From Oscillibacter sp. (GTDB lineage: Bacteria > Bacillota > Clostridia > Oscillospirales > Oscillospiraceae), in the NCBI GenBank assembly GCA_020025415.1, contig JAHHSB010000098.1, positions 1 through 5,192 of the forward strand: a DNA stretch of 5,192 bases, written 5' to 3'. The translations under genes were made by a program, and so were the position numbers. Each line of letters begins with the position of its first letter. Position 1 is the stretch's first letter. Positions 1 to 4,552 of the stretch are shown in pieces. Under the pieces are notes generated by a model. The model worked only from the letters and a program-made list of their open reading frames with translations, did not search any database and was not told the DNA's origin.

Positions 1-166
1 GCCGCCCCAGCAGGCCCTGACCTTTGCCACCCACGCCGCTGCCCTGACCGTCTCCCGCATGGGCGCCATGCCTGCCCTGCCCACTCTGTCGGAAGTGAAG
101 GACTTTTTGCTGGAACGGGGACACCATGAGGTGGACATCGCCGCGCTGGAGGAAGCGTTGCGCTGA
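1..166 (+). CDS. PfkB-family sugar kinase (fructokinase-like), C-terminal end only
   Basis: The frame is open from base 2 and stops at TGA 164-166, giving the last 54 residues of a protein that begins outside the window. The stretch ALTVSRMGAMPALPTLSEV is typical of the last helix and tail of PfkB/ribokinase-type kinases, especially fructokinases, where an 'AALTV(S/T)R.GA.PA(L/M)P' block precedes a final EV..FL helix. Such enzymes phosphorylate free sugars in the cytoplasm using ATP. The catalytic GAGD motif lies upstream and is not visible, so the sugar specificity cannot be read here. Codon use (GCC, CTG, ACC) matches the rest of the window. A strong hairpin terminator begins about 20 bp after the stop. 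Family assignment is fairly safe; fructokinase rather than another PfkB member is inference. Confidence 0.8.
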   Translation, partial: PPQQALTFATHAAALTVSRMGAMPALPTLSEVKDFLLERGHHEVDIAALEEALR

Positions 167-187
167 GGGCCGCCTGCACTGCAGCAT

Positions 188-221
188 AAAAAAAGCCGGC
201 CCGTTTCGGGCCGGCTTTTTT
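188..221. terminator. Bidirectional intrinsic terminator between convergent genes
   Basis: AGCCGGCCCG (194-203) pairs perfectly with CGGGCCGGCT (207-216) around a TTT loop. A run of seven A's flanks the left side and six T's the right, so the stem can extend through A-T pairs. Read on the plus strand it ends the sugar kinase transcript. Read on the minus strand it lies just past the zinc-ribbon stop codon and has a U-tract there too, so one hairpin can serve both convergent genes. Confidence 0.9.
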
Positions 222-228
222 CATGAGA

Positions 229-606
229 TTACTGATCCATGGGAGCGCCGCACTGGGGGCAGAACTTGCTGTCAGACACCGCGCCGCAGATGGGGCAGGG
301 CTTCATGCCCGTGGGGACAGCCTCGGTATAGGCAGCGTCCTTGCTGGGCTTGCTGGCTTCCAGCTCGGCGATGCGGGCCTTGGAAGCGACCACCGCCTCC
401 ACCAGGTCCTTCACAGCCTCGGGGATCTCTCCCTCGTATTCGCTCACAAACCATTCGCCGATGGTCCGATACGTCTTATCAATATCCCGCTGTTCACCGG
501 CAATGGCCACGTTGATCTTGGCCAGCTCCGCGGCGTCCTTGGCTTTTTCTCCCGCCACAGAGGCCACCGCCTGGGCCTTTTTGGTCAGTTCTTCAAAAAA
601 TGCCAT
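229..606 (-). CDS. Small protein with helical N-terminus and C-terminal zinc ribbon
   Basis: The product is 125 residues. I chose the ATG at 604-606 because AAAGGAG sits at the right distance upstream; an upstream in-frame ATG would add 20 residues without a comparable site. Residues 1 to about 95 are charged, alanine-rich and likely helical or coiled-coil (for example EELTKKAQAVASVAGEKAKD, and AVVASKARIAELEASK near 71-86). The C-terminus carries a CPIC-x8-CPQC zinc ribbon (Cys104, 107, 116, 119). There is no signal peptide or membrane segment, so the protein is presumably cytoplasmic. Similar 'zinc ribbon domain-containing' proteins are widespread in gut Clostridia, but I know of no established function. 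The gene appears monocistronic, with its own promoter and terminator. The call is secure as a gene, not as a role. Confidence 0.88.
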   Translation of the reverse strand: MAFFEELTKKAQAVASVAGEKAKDAAELAKINVAIAGEQRDIDKTYRTIGEWFVSEYEGEIPEAVKDLVEAVVASKARIAELEASKPSKDAAYTEAVPTGMKPCPICGAVSDSKFCPQCGAPMDQ

Positions 607-673
607 ATTGAAAACTCCTTTCGTACCTCCGCAATCAGTGATTCCTTCGGAAAAACTGCGGCTCACTGCTCAC

Positions 674-702
674 AGTATACCCCAGCTCATGGAGAAACGC
701 AA
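674..702 (-). promoter_or_regulatory. Promoter of the zinc-ribbon gene
   Basis: On the minus strand TTGCGT (697-702) and TATACT (674-679, five of six consensus bases) are separated by 17 bp. The start would fall near 667, giving a leader of about 60 nt before the ATG. The -35 box is weak (TTG only). The promoter begins 30 bp beyond the stop codon of the glpK-like fragment, so it may have arisen within or next to a former gene body. Confidence 0.6.
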
Positions 703-731
703 CCGATTTTCTTCCCTTTCCCGCTTTCTTT

Positions 732-800
732 TCAGCCCGGTTCCTCCTGGGCCCGGACGATGGTGGTCCCCTGATCCAGGGCTAAGACATCAGTTTCCAT
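732..800 (-). pseudogene. glpK: Severed 5' end of a glycerol kinase gene
   Basis: From the ATG at 798-800 the frame encodes 22 residues before TGA (732-734), beginning METDVLALDQGTTIVRA. From memory, bacterial glycerol kinases start in the same way (the Bacillus subtilis enzyme begins METYILSLDQGTTSSRA), with the same distance from the initiator Met to the DQGTT phosphate-binding loop. A G-rich GGGGGAGGG ribosome binding site sits 2 nt before the ATG. After residue 17 the similarity ends, and none of the rest of the roughly 500-residue kinase is present nearby. The simplest reading is a 5' remnant left by deletion. Alternatives are an unrelated short peptide, or the tail of a longer frame: it stays open upstream to about base 915, though without a convincing start. 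Codon use in 732-790 matches real genes of this window. Confidence 0.55.
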
Positions 801-1050
801 AGCCCTCCCCCATTCCGCCGCGGTATGCGGCAAATAATCTAATGGTTGCTCCCCGGAAGCACTGGGCAAAACGCCGCTTTTCTTTCCCACCGGGCGGTGG
901 TATAATAAGAAGCATCAAGCGCCCGGGCCCCTTGCGGCCCCGGAGCAAAAACGGCGTCAAGGAAGTATGAAATCAGGATAACACAGGGAGGCTGCATCTT
1001 CCGCGGGGGAAAAGAACGCCGCTTTCTGTCCACCGATGGGAAGCCCCCAT
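801..1050. other. Non-coding spacer with dyads and an imperfect direct repeat
   Basis: I see no convincing gene here. What is present: a palindrome CCACCG-GG-CGGTGG (887-900) that abuts a perfect TATAAT (901-906), with only a weak -35 on either strand; a GC-rich hairpin at about 922-942 (CCGGGCC against GGCCCCGG, one bulge); and a longer hairpin at 952-1021, in which CGGCGT pairs with ACGCCG around an inner stem made of GGAAG, ATG and CAG against the continuous CTGCATCTTCC (992-1002). ACGCCGCTTT is repeated at 871 and 1016, and each copy is followed by a T/C-rich stretch and CCACCG. This could be a small structured RNA or decayed sequence upstream of the glycerol kinase remnant. No U-tailed terminator was found. 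Confidence 0.4.
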
Positions 1051-1602
1051 TCATGTGGTGGAGTGGCCGCCGGACGCCCGTCCCAGGGCAGACAGGCGCA
1101 GCTTTTCCGTGTCCCCAGTAAGCTGAAGCAGCCGGACGGAGCACACTGTGTCCGCCGTGACTACCAGCAGCATGGCCCAGGTGAGCAGGGGCGGGATCCG
1201 GGGGACCCAGGATTCCAGCAGCGGCTGGATCCGCTGTACCGCCAGCAGCGCCAGCAGCCCCCAGGCGATGGAAAAAGGCAGGCATACCCGGCCTGCCAGG
1301 TTGCCCCGCACGTCGGTATAGTCCCAAAAGCGCACTCCCAGCAGCCGGTCATAGCCCCAGTGGACCCCATACTCCACCGCCGTGGCCGCCAGGCCGCCGG
1401 CCACAGCCAGGGCCAGCCCTTCCCCCACCAGGGGACGCAGCGCCAACACCGCCGCCATACCCAGGCCGTAGACCGGGCACAGCGGCAGCAGCAAAAAGCC
1501 CTTGCGATTCTGTTTTTCTGCATGGGTCGCGGCCGCAAACCCCTTTTCCAGGCCGTAGCCCAACAGGCTGTAAATCAGCCAGTACCAAAACCAAACTGCC
1601 AC
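1051..1602 (-). CDS. CmpB-like putative ABC-transporter type IV membrane protein (PF06541 family)
   Basis: The product is 183 residues and strongly hydrophobic, with about five membrane segments (roughly 2-18, 38-57, 61-80, 105-122, 138-158). Conserved family signatures are visible: RKGFLLLPLCPVYGLG (33-48), EYGVHWGYDRLLGVRFWDYT (77-96) and NLAGRVCLPFSIAWGLL (101-117). These match the Firmicutes family described as putative ABC-transporter type IV/CmpB; the biochemical role of its members is not established. The start is the GTG at 1600-1602, chosen because AAAGGAGG lies 7 nt upstream and because family members begin just before a Trp-rich first helix. The polar C-terminal tail (about 160-183) is probably cytoplasmic. 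The gene is divergent from the uracil-DNA glycosylase across 88 bp and has no linked ATP-binding or solute-binding partner. No clear terminator follows. Confidence 0.85.
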   Translation of the reverse strand: MAVWFWYWLIYSLLGYGLEKGFAAATHAEKQNRKGFLLLPLCPVYGLGMAAVLALRPLVGEGLALAVAGGLAATAVEYGVHWGYDRLLGVRFWDYTDVRGNLAGRVCLPFSIAWGLLALLAVQRIQPLLESWVPRIPPLLTWAMLLVVTADTVCSVRLLQLTGDTEKLRLSALGRASGGHSTT

Positions 1603-1649
1603 CGCACCGCCTCCTTTCCACAGTGTTTCCAGGCGGCAGAAAATCATAC

Positions 1650-1674
1650 CCGCGGCAGGAAACTCCCGCCGCGG
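1650..1674. other. GC-rich hairpin just upstream of the UDG ribosome binding site
   Basis: CCGCGGC (1650-1656) and GCCGCGG (1668-1674) are perfect inverse complements; a further GGA/TCC can pair inside after one mismatch. The hairpin ends 1 nt before the AAGGAG (1676-1681) that serves the + strand gene. There is no T-run, so it is not a terminator. It may shape the UDG mRNA leader or be a protein binding site in the divergent promoter region. I could not assign clear -35/-10 boxes in this 88 bp gap. Confidence 0.4.
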
Positions 1675-1690
1675 CAAGGAGCGTGATTTG

Positions 1691-2260
1691 ATGGACAACT
1701 GGGACCAGCTGCAAGGTGAATGCCTGCAATGCCGCAACTGCGCCCTGGCGGATACCCGCACCCACGTAGTCTTTGGCGACGGGGCTCGGGACGCGGAAAT
1801 TCTTTTCATTGGGGAGGGCCCCGGCCAGCAGGAGGACCTGCAGGGCCTGCCCTTCGTGGGTCCCGCCGGGCAGCTGCTCAGCGATATGCTGGAGATCATC
1901 GGCCTGGACCGGAGCAAGTACTACATCACCAACATCGTCAAATGCCGCCCCCCGGGAAACCGGGATCCCCTGAACGTGGAGCAGGCGGCCTGCATCGGCT
2001 TTCTGCGGCAGCAGACCGCCCTGCTTCAGCCCAAGATCATCGTCTGCCTGGGGCGCATCGCCGCCATGGAGATCATCAAGCCCGACTTCAAGATCACCCG
2101 GGAGCACGGCATCTGGTTCACCCGGGGCGGCGTCCACATGACCGCCTTCTACCACCCCTCCGTCCTGCTGCGGGACCCCTCCAAGCGGCCGGAGGCCTTT
2201 GAAGATCTTAAGAGCCTGCAGAAAAAGATCCGGGCCCTGTGCAGCCATACGGCGATCTGA
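1691..2260 (+). CDS. udg: Family 4 uracil-DNA glycosylase (4Fe-4S type)
   Basis: The 189-residue product has the family 4 (UDGa) architecture. Four cysteines suited to ligate the 4Fe-4S cluster are present: Cys14 and Cys17 (CRNC), Cys85 (NIVKCRPPGNR) and Cys101. The active-site loop GEGPGQQED is at 41-49, followed by LPFVGPAGQLL (53-63), and the motif HPSVLLR at 155-161 corresponds to the DNA-intercalating/catalytic His loop. The enzyme removes uracil from DNA as the first step of base excision repair in the cytoplasm. Its length is normal for the family. AAGGAG (1676-1681) fits the ATG at 1691; a TTG one codon earlier would also be in range. All key residues are intact. The gene is monocistronic, and its transcript may end at the dyad with a CTTTTT tail in front of bioY. 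Confidence 0.95.
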   Translation: MDNWDQLQGECLQCRNCALADTRTHVVFGDGARDAEILFIGEGPGQQEDLQGLPFVGPAGQLLSDMLEIIGLDRSKYYITNIVKCRPPGNRDPLNVEQAACIGFLRQQTALLQPKIIVCLGRIAAMEIIKPDFKITREHGIWFTRGGVHMTAFYHPSVLLRDPSKRPEAFEDLKSLQKKIRALCSHTAI

Positions 2261-2290
2261 CGGAAAGTCGTCCCCCTTTTAGTAGTAAAC

Positions 2291-2322
2291 TTGTTTACTG
2301 TTGCGAGTTGACAAGTATACAA
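2291..2322 (+). promoter_or_regulatory. Probable BirA (biotin repressor) operator of bioY
   Basis: Two inverted 9-bp half-sites, TTGTTTACT (2291-2299) and AGTATACAA (2314-2322), are separated by exactly 14 bp. The bacterial BirA box is known as TTGTAAACC/TTGTTAAC-type half-sites spaced about 14-16 bp apart, so the geometry and the outer TTGT...ACAA agree, while the inner bases differ. The -35 box lies at the end of the spacer and the right half-site enters the -35/-10 gap, so bound protein would block RNA polymerase. A third partial half-site, AGTAAAC (2284-2290), forms a 16-bp palindrome with the left half. No birA is visible in the window. Confidence 0.65.
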
Positions 2323-2337
2323 TTACCGTGCTATACT
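2308..2337 (+). promoter_or_regulatory. Promoter of bioY
   Basis: A perfect TTGACA -35 (2308-2313), an 18-bp gap and TATACT -10 (2332-2337) preceded by TGC (extended -10). The start would be near 2343-2345, giving a very short leader of about 25 nt. That leaves no room for a biotin riboswitch-type element and fits control by a DNA-binding repressor. Confidence 0.8.
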
Positions 2338-2368
2338 CCTCTCAAGTTCACTTGAGAGGAGTCTTTTT
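2335..2368 (+). terminator. Perfect dyad with T-tract, spanning the -10 box to the bioY ribosome binding site
   Basis: ACTCCTCTCAAG (2335-2346) pairs perfectly with CTTGAGAGGAGT (2351-2362) around TTCA, followed by CTTTTT and then the bioY ATG. For a transcript arriving from the uracil-DNA glycosylase gene this is a full intrinsic terminator, and it would also bury the bioY ribosome binding site (AGAGGAG, 2355-2361). A transcript starting at the bioY promoter (near 2344) lacks most of the left arm, so its ribosome binding site stays free. The dyad could also be a DNA operator. No better terminator follows the glycosylase stop codon. Confidence 0.55.
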
Positions 2369-2923
2369 ATGCCCGCAACCACTACCGCCCGCCGCACCCG
2401 GGAGCTGACCCGCTGTGCCCTGGCCGTGGCGCTCATCGCTCTGTGCGCCTGGATCTCCATTCCCGCCGCTGTGCCCTTTACCATGCAGACCTTCGGCATT
2501 TTCCTGATTCTGACCCTGCTGGGCGGGCGTTGGGGAACTCTGGCCGTAGGCGCCTACCTGCTGTTAGGCACGGTAGGCGTGCCGGTGTTTGCCGGTTTTA
2601 CCGGCGGGCTGGGCAGCCTGCTCAATTCCACCGGCGGCTACAAGCTGGGCTTTTTGTTCCTGGCCCTGACCTATTGGCTGTTTACCCGGCTGTGGGGTGA
2701 GCGCCTGGGCGTGCAGCTGGCCGGGTCGGTACTGGGTCTGGCGTTGTGCTACGCTTTCGGCACCGCCTGGTTTTTGGTGGTGTATGTGCGCACCACCGGC
2801 CCGGTGGAGCTGCTCACTGCCCTGAGCTGGTGCGTTTTCCCCTTTATCATTCCGGATCTTTGCAAGCTGGTGCTGGCCGTGCTGCTGGCCCGGCGGCTGC
2901 GGCCCCACATGAGCCTGCAGTGA
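2369..2923 (+). CDS. bioY: Biotin ECF transporter substrate-binding subunit BioY
   Basis: The 184-residue product is an integral membrane protein with about six hydrophobic segments and a short Arg-rich N-terminal tail. BioY signatures are clear: VPFTMQTFGIFL (35-46), the LLGTVGVPVFAGF run (65-77), GGLGSLLNSTGGYKLGF (79-95) and a C-terminal PDLCKLVLAVLLARRLR (162-178) resembling the family's 'P.D..K...A..LA..L' ending. BioY captures biotin at the cell surface. In most Firmicutes it works as the S-component of an energy-coupling factor transporter that shares the EcfA/EcfA'/EcfT module encoded elsewhere; no such genes lie here. The ATG follows AGAGGAG by 7 nt. The promoter overlaps a probable BirA operator, as expected for biotin-repressed uptake. 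The gene is monocistronic, with a strong terminator directly after it. Confidence 0.95.
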   Translation: MPATTTARRTRELTRCALAVALIALCAWISIPAAVPFTMQTFGIFLILTLLGGRWGTLAVGAYLLLGTVGVPVFAGFTGGLGSLLNSTGGYKLGFLFLALTYWLFTRLWGERLGVQLAGSVLGLALCYAFGTAWFLVVYVRTTGPVELLTALSWCVFPFIIPDLCKLVLAVLLARRLRPHMSLQ

Positions 2924-2929
2924 CCTCCC

Positions 2930-2972
2930 AAAAAAAGTTCCCCGCCGGGAAGTTCCGGCGGGGAACTTTTTC
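2930..2972. terminator. Strong intrinsic terminator after bioY, usable on both strands
   Basis: AAAAAGTTCCCCGCCGG (2932-2948) is the exact inverse complement of CCGGCGGGGAACTTTTT (2955-2971), with a GAAGTT loop: a 17-bp stem starting within 10 bp of the bioY stop. It has a T-run in both directions. On the minus strand it is the first U-tailed hairpin downstream of the GNAT acetyltransferase and may end that operon. Confidence 0.92.
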
Positions 2973-2987
2973 GCGCTCGGCAGGCAG

Positions 2988-3035
2988 GGTGCAGCAAAAT
3001 GGCACACCCTCTATGGTGGCGGAGCAATTTTGCAC
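2988..3035. repeat. Nested dyad symmetry in the gene-poor spacer
   Basis: GCAAAAT (2994-3000) pairs with ATTTTGC (3027-3033), and inside it CACC (3005-3008) pairs with GGTG (3015-3018) around CTCTAT. Flanking GTGC (2990-2993, with a small bulge) and GCAC (3032-3035) can extend the outer stem. It has no T-tail. It might be a small structured RNA element, a short decayed mobile-element end or chance. Nothing else was recognised in 2973-3066. Confidence 0.3.
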
Positions 3036-3066
3036 AGCGGCGCTTTCAAACAAAAAGCACTTATGA

Positions 3067-3339
3067 ATAAATCTCTATTATGGTGAGAACAGAGAAGGAA
3101 GCCGCACTGAAGAAGAGCAACACTGGCTTTCCCGGATCAAGAGATCAAGAAATCTACGATACGAAGGGAATCACAAGGTACAGGATATTCTGGCCCAGGA
3201 TCAGGATGTGCCCCTGCCCAGAAACCGGTGCACTGATCCGTCCTATATGCAGAACGTTTTTGACCGCGAGTACGGCCTGTACACCGATCTGGCCAAGAAG
3301 GCCCGCCCGCAGGCGGGCTTTTCTTTTCTGCACGTTTAA
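3067..3339 (+). pseudogene. Probable decayed 3' end of a protein gene (weakly FGGY-kinase-like)
   Basis: Frame 1 is open from just after TGA 3064-3066 to TAA 3337-3339. From about 3160 onwards codon choice looks like the genuine genes here (CTG, GCC, CAG, GAT, AAG, CGC). The tail includes DPSYMQNVFDREYGLYTDLA, which resembles the 'DP....YD..Y..Y..L' C-terminal tail of FGGY sugar kinases such as xylulokinase; this similarity is weak and from memory. There is no credible start, ribosome binding site or N-terminal domain. The frame runs through the terminator hairpin at 3301-3318, which suggests the original stop codon was lost or altered near LAKK. A surviving + strand terminator right after it supports a former gene. 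It could also be a short unknown gene or a non-coding transcript. Confidence 0.4.
3301..3327 (+). terminator. Intrinsic terminator on the plus strand
   Basis: GCCCGCC (3301-3307), a CGCA loop and GGCGGGC (3312-3318) are followed by TTTTCTTTT. The minus-strand side has no T-run, so it does not serve the GNAT gene. It must end a + strand transcript from within 2973-3300, yet no intact + strand gene lies there. Confidence 0.8.
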
Positions 3340-3818
3340 AATTCCAGGCGCATATCGTACCACACCACGCCCCCGTGGACCGAGCGGGAGACCCCGCAGT
3401 TGCGGTAACCCAGGCTTTCATAATAGTGGATCAGATGCTCCTTGCAGGTGAGGATGCAGCCCCGGCGCCCGGCGGCCCGGGCATCGGCCACGGCGGCTTT
3501 CATCAGCGCCGCCGCCCGGCCCTGTCGGCGATACTCCGGCAGGGTATCCAGTCCGAACACCGCCTGCCAGGCCCCGTCCTCCCGGTGGAGGGCAGCGTTT
3601 TCATACATCTCATCGGCAATGGTATTCTCGTCCGTGACCATGCCGTTGAGAAAGGCCACGATCTTCCCGTCCTCCTCCATCACCCAGAAGTGGTTGGGGA
3701 ACACCGCCAGACGGGCGGCGATGCTCTCTTTTCCCGCGGCCTCCGCCGCCGGGAAGCAGACCGCCTCGATAGCGGCCAGGGCCTCCAGATCCTCCGGGTT
3801 TGCGTTGCGAACTTTCAA
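3336..3818 (-). CDS. GNAT-family N-acetyltransferase (AANAT-like)
   Basis: The 160-residue product is a complete single GNAT domain. It begins with a typical VRNANPEDLEALAAIEAVCFP opening (3-23), has the FWVMEEDGKIVAFLNGMV strand pair (44-61), the acetyl-CoA pyrophosphate loop RRQGRA (97-102) followed by its helix, and the HYYESLGY motif (131-138) near the C-terminus. The conserved pattern resembles the arylalkylamine N-acetyltransferase-like branch of the family. The acceptor substrate (amine, amino acid or protein) cannot be read from the sequence. The start is TTG at 3816-3818, supported by AGGAGGAG a few bases upstream; no ATG is placed as well. It lies 25 bp after the XRE-cupin regulator on the same strand, so the two are very likely co-transcribed. 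The cytoplasmic location is inferred from the lack of a signal or membrane segment. Confidence 0.9.
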   Translation of the reverse strand: MKVRNANPEDLEALAAIEAVCFPAAEAAGKESIAARLAVFPNHFWVMEEDGKIVAFLNGMVTDENTIADEMYENAALHREDGAWQAVFGLDTLPEYRRQGRAAALMKAAVADARAAGRRGCILTCKEHLIHYYESLGYRNCGVSRSVHGGVVWYDMRLEF

Positions 3819-3843
3819 CGAAATCTCCTCCTAATGCGGGGCA

Positions 3844-4404
3844 TCAGCCCTGGCGCCGGTACAACCGCACCAGCAGCGCCCGGGCAGTGGTGTTGCCCTG
3901 GTTATAAAGCTTCCACGGCTGATCCGAGGCAAAGCGCAGGGCGTCCCGCTCCATCAGGGTATAGCTCTCTCCCCCCACGTTCAGCCAGCCGGTGCCGGAG
4001 AGCATGGTGATGGTACACACGCAGCCGGGCACATCCGGCGCCGGTTCGTGATTGCCGCTAATGTACACATCCACAAACTGGCTGTCCATCCGGACAGTCT
4101 CGTCATAGGGCAGCGACCCCCGGATCACCACCTTGCCCCCATCCGCCCGCGCAGGCTTATTGTCCACCTCCCGGGACAGCAGCAGCGGCTCAAAGCTGTC
4201 GTTATGTAGCAGCAGCTCCGCCGGCACCTTCAGCGCCCCGGCCAGCTTGCCCACAATGGCCACGGAGGGGTTGGCCTCCCCCCGCTCGATCTGGCCCAGC
4301 ATACTCCGGGATACCCCCGAAAGCTCCGCCGTCCGCTCCAGACTCAGCTTTTGACTTTTGCGCACCCGCTTGATATTTTCAGCAACCGCCCGGTTCAGAT
4401 CCAT
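3844..4404 (-). CDS. XRE-family transcriptional regulator with C-terminal cupin domain
   Basis: The product is 186 residues from the ATG at 4402-4404. Residues about 10-66 form an XRE/HTH_3 DNA-binding domain, with helix-turn-helix core LERTAELSGVSRSMLGQIERGEANPS (a family hallmark). Residues about 105-183 form a small cupin barrel (HEPAPDVPGC, LSGTGWLNVGGE, ERDALRF). In this XRE-cupin class the cupin is thought to sense a small ligand. The canonical metal-binding His near the end of the barrel is replaced here by Trp164 (DQPWKLYNQG), so metal binding looks doubtful. An alternative ATG 4 codons upstream (to 4416) lacks a ribosome binding site, while AGGGAG lies 3 nt before the chosen one, which is tight. 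It heads an operon with the acetyltransferase and probably regulates its own promoter. Confidence 0.9.
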   Translation of the reverse strand: MDLNRAVAENIKRVRKSQKLSLERTAELSGVSRSMLGQIERGEANPSVAIVGKLAGALKVPAELLLHNDSFEPLLLSREVDNKPARADGGKVVIRGSLPYDETVRMDSQFVDVYISGNHEPAPDVPGCVCTITMLSGTGWLNVGGESYTLMERDALRFASDQPWKLYNQGNTTARALLVRLYRRQG

Positions 4405-4447
4405 ATGCTCCCTCATTCCGGCAAAAAGCCCATGATAGTGTCCTTTT

Positions 4448-4484
4448 ATAAGCTTATCCTACCCGAAACCGCCGGGCTTGTCAA
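4448..4484 (-). promoter_or_regulatory. Promoter of the XRE-cupin/GNAT operon with overlapping palindrome
   Basis: On the minus strand a perfect TTGACA (4479-4484), 17 bp and TAGGAT (4456-4461, four of six). A 10-bp palindrome ATAAGCTTAT (4448-4457) overlaps the end of the -10 box and the start region, a natural site for autoregulation by the XRE protein. The operator assignment is inference. Confidence 0.65.
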
Positions 4485-4503
4485 GGGAGCCGGCTCAGAT
4501 GCA

Positions 4504-4541
4504 AACAGCCGGGGACGCTGCTCATAGCGTCCCCGGCTGTT
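4504..4541 (-). terminator. Terminator of cysS
   Basis: AACAGCCGGGGACGCT (4504-4519) and AGCGTCCCCGGCTGTT (4526-4541) form a perfect 16-bp stem with a 6-nt loop, 11 bp after the cysS stop codon. The T-tract on the minus strand is short (the stem ends in TGTTT), so termination rests mainly on the very stable stem. It insulates cysS from the XRE-cupin promoter at 4456-4484. Confidence 0.8.
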
Positions 4542-4552
4542 CCCTTTTCCTG

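Noticed and set aside
223..774. Long plus-strand frames across the zinc-ribbon gene and its promoter
   Set aside because: They mirror the minus-strand gene, which has a ribosome binding site, promoter and zinc-ribbon motif; the plus-strand products show no domain.
1349..2248. A long open frame (about 300 codons) on the minus strand opposite the uracil-DNA glycosylase gene
   Set aside because: It lies antisense to a gene with clear family motifs, has no recognisable domain, and is the type of long open frame that GC-rich codon bias creates on the opposite strand.
2258..2280. A terminator at GACGGAAAGTCGTCCCCCTTTT right after the uracil-DNA glycosylase gene
   Set aside because: The stem is only 3-4 bp and would not be stable; the dyad at 2335-2362 is a far better candidate.
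2338..2368. A riboswitch in the bioY leader
   Set aside because: The predicted leader is only about 25 nt, too short for any known metabolite-binding RNA; the control signals are at DNA level.
732..3339. The glycerol kinase start (732-800) and the FGGY-like tail (3067-3339) as two halves of one broken gene
   Set aside because: They are on opposite strands, 2.3 kb apart with four genes or gene segments between, and the tail resembles xylulokinase-type rather than glycerol kinase-type ends.
4504..4541. The perfect 16-bp inverted repeat as a transposon end
   Set aside because: It is a single hairpin directly behind the cysS stop codon and is fully explained as its terminator; there is no transposase or target duplication.
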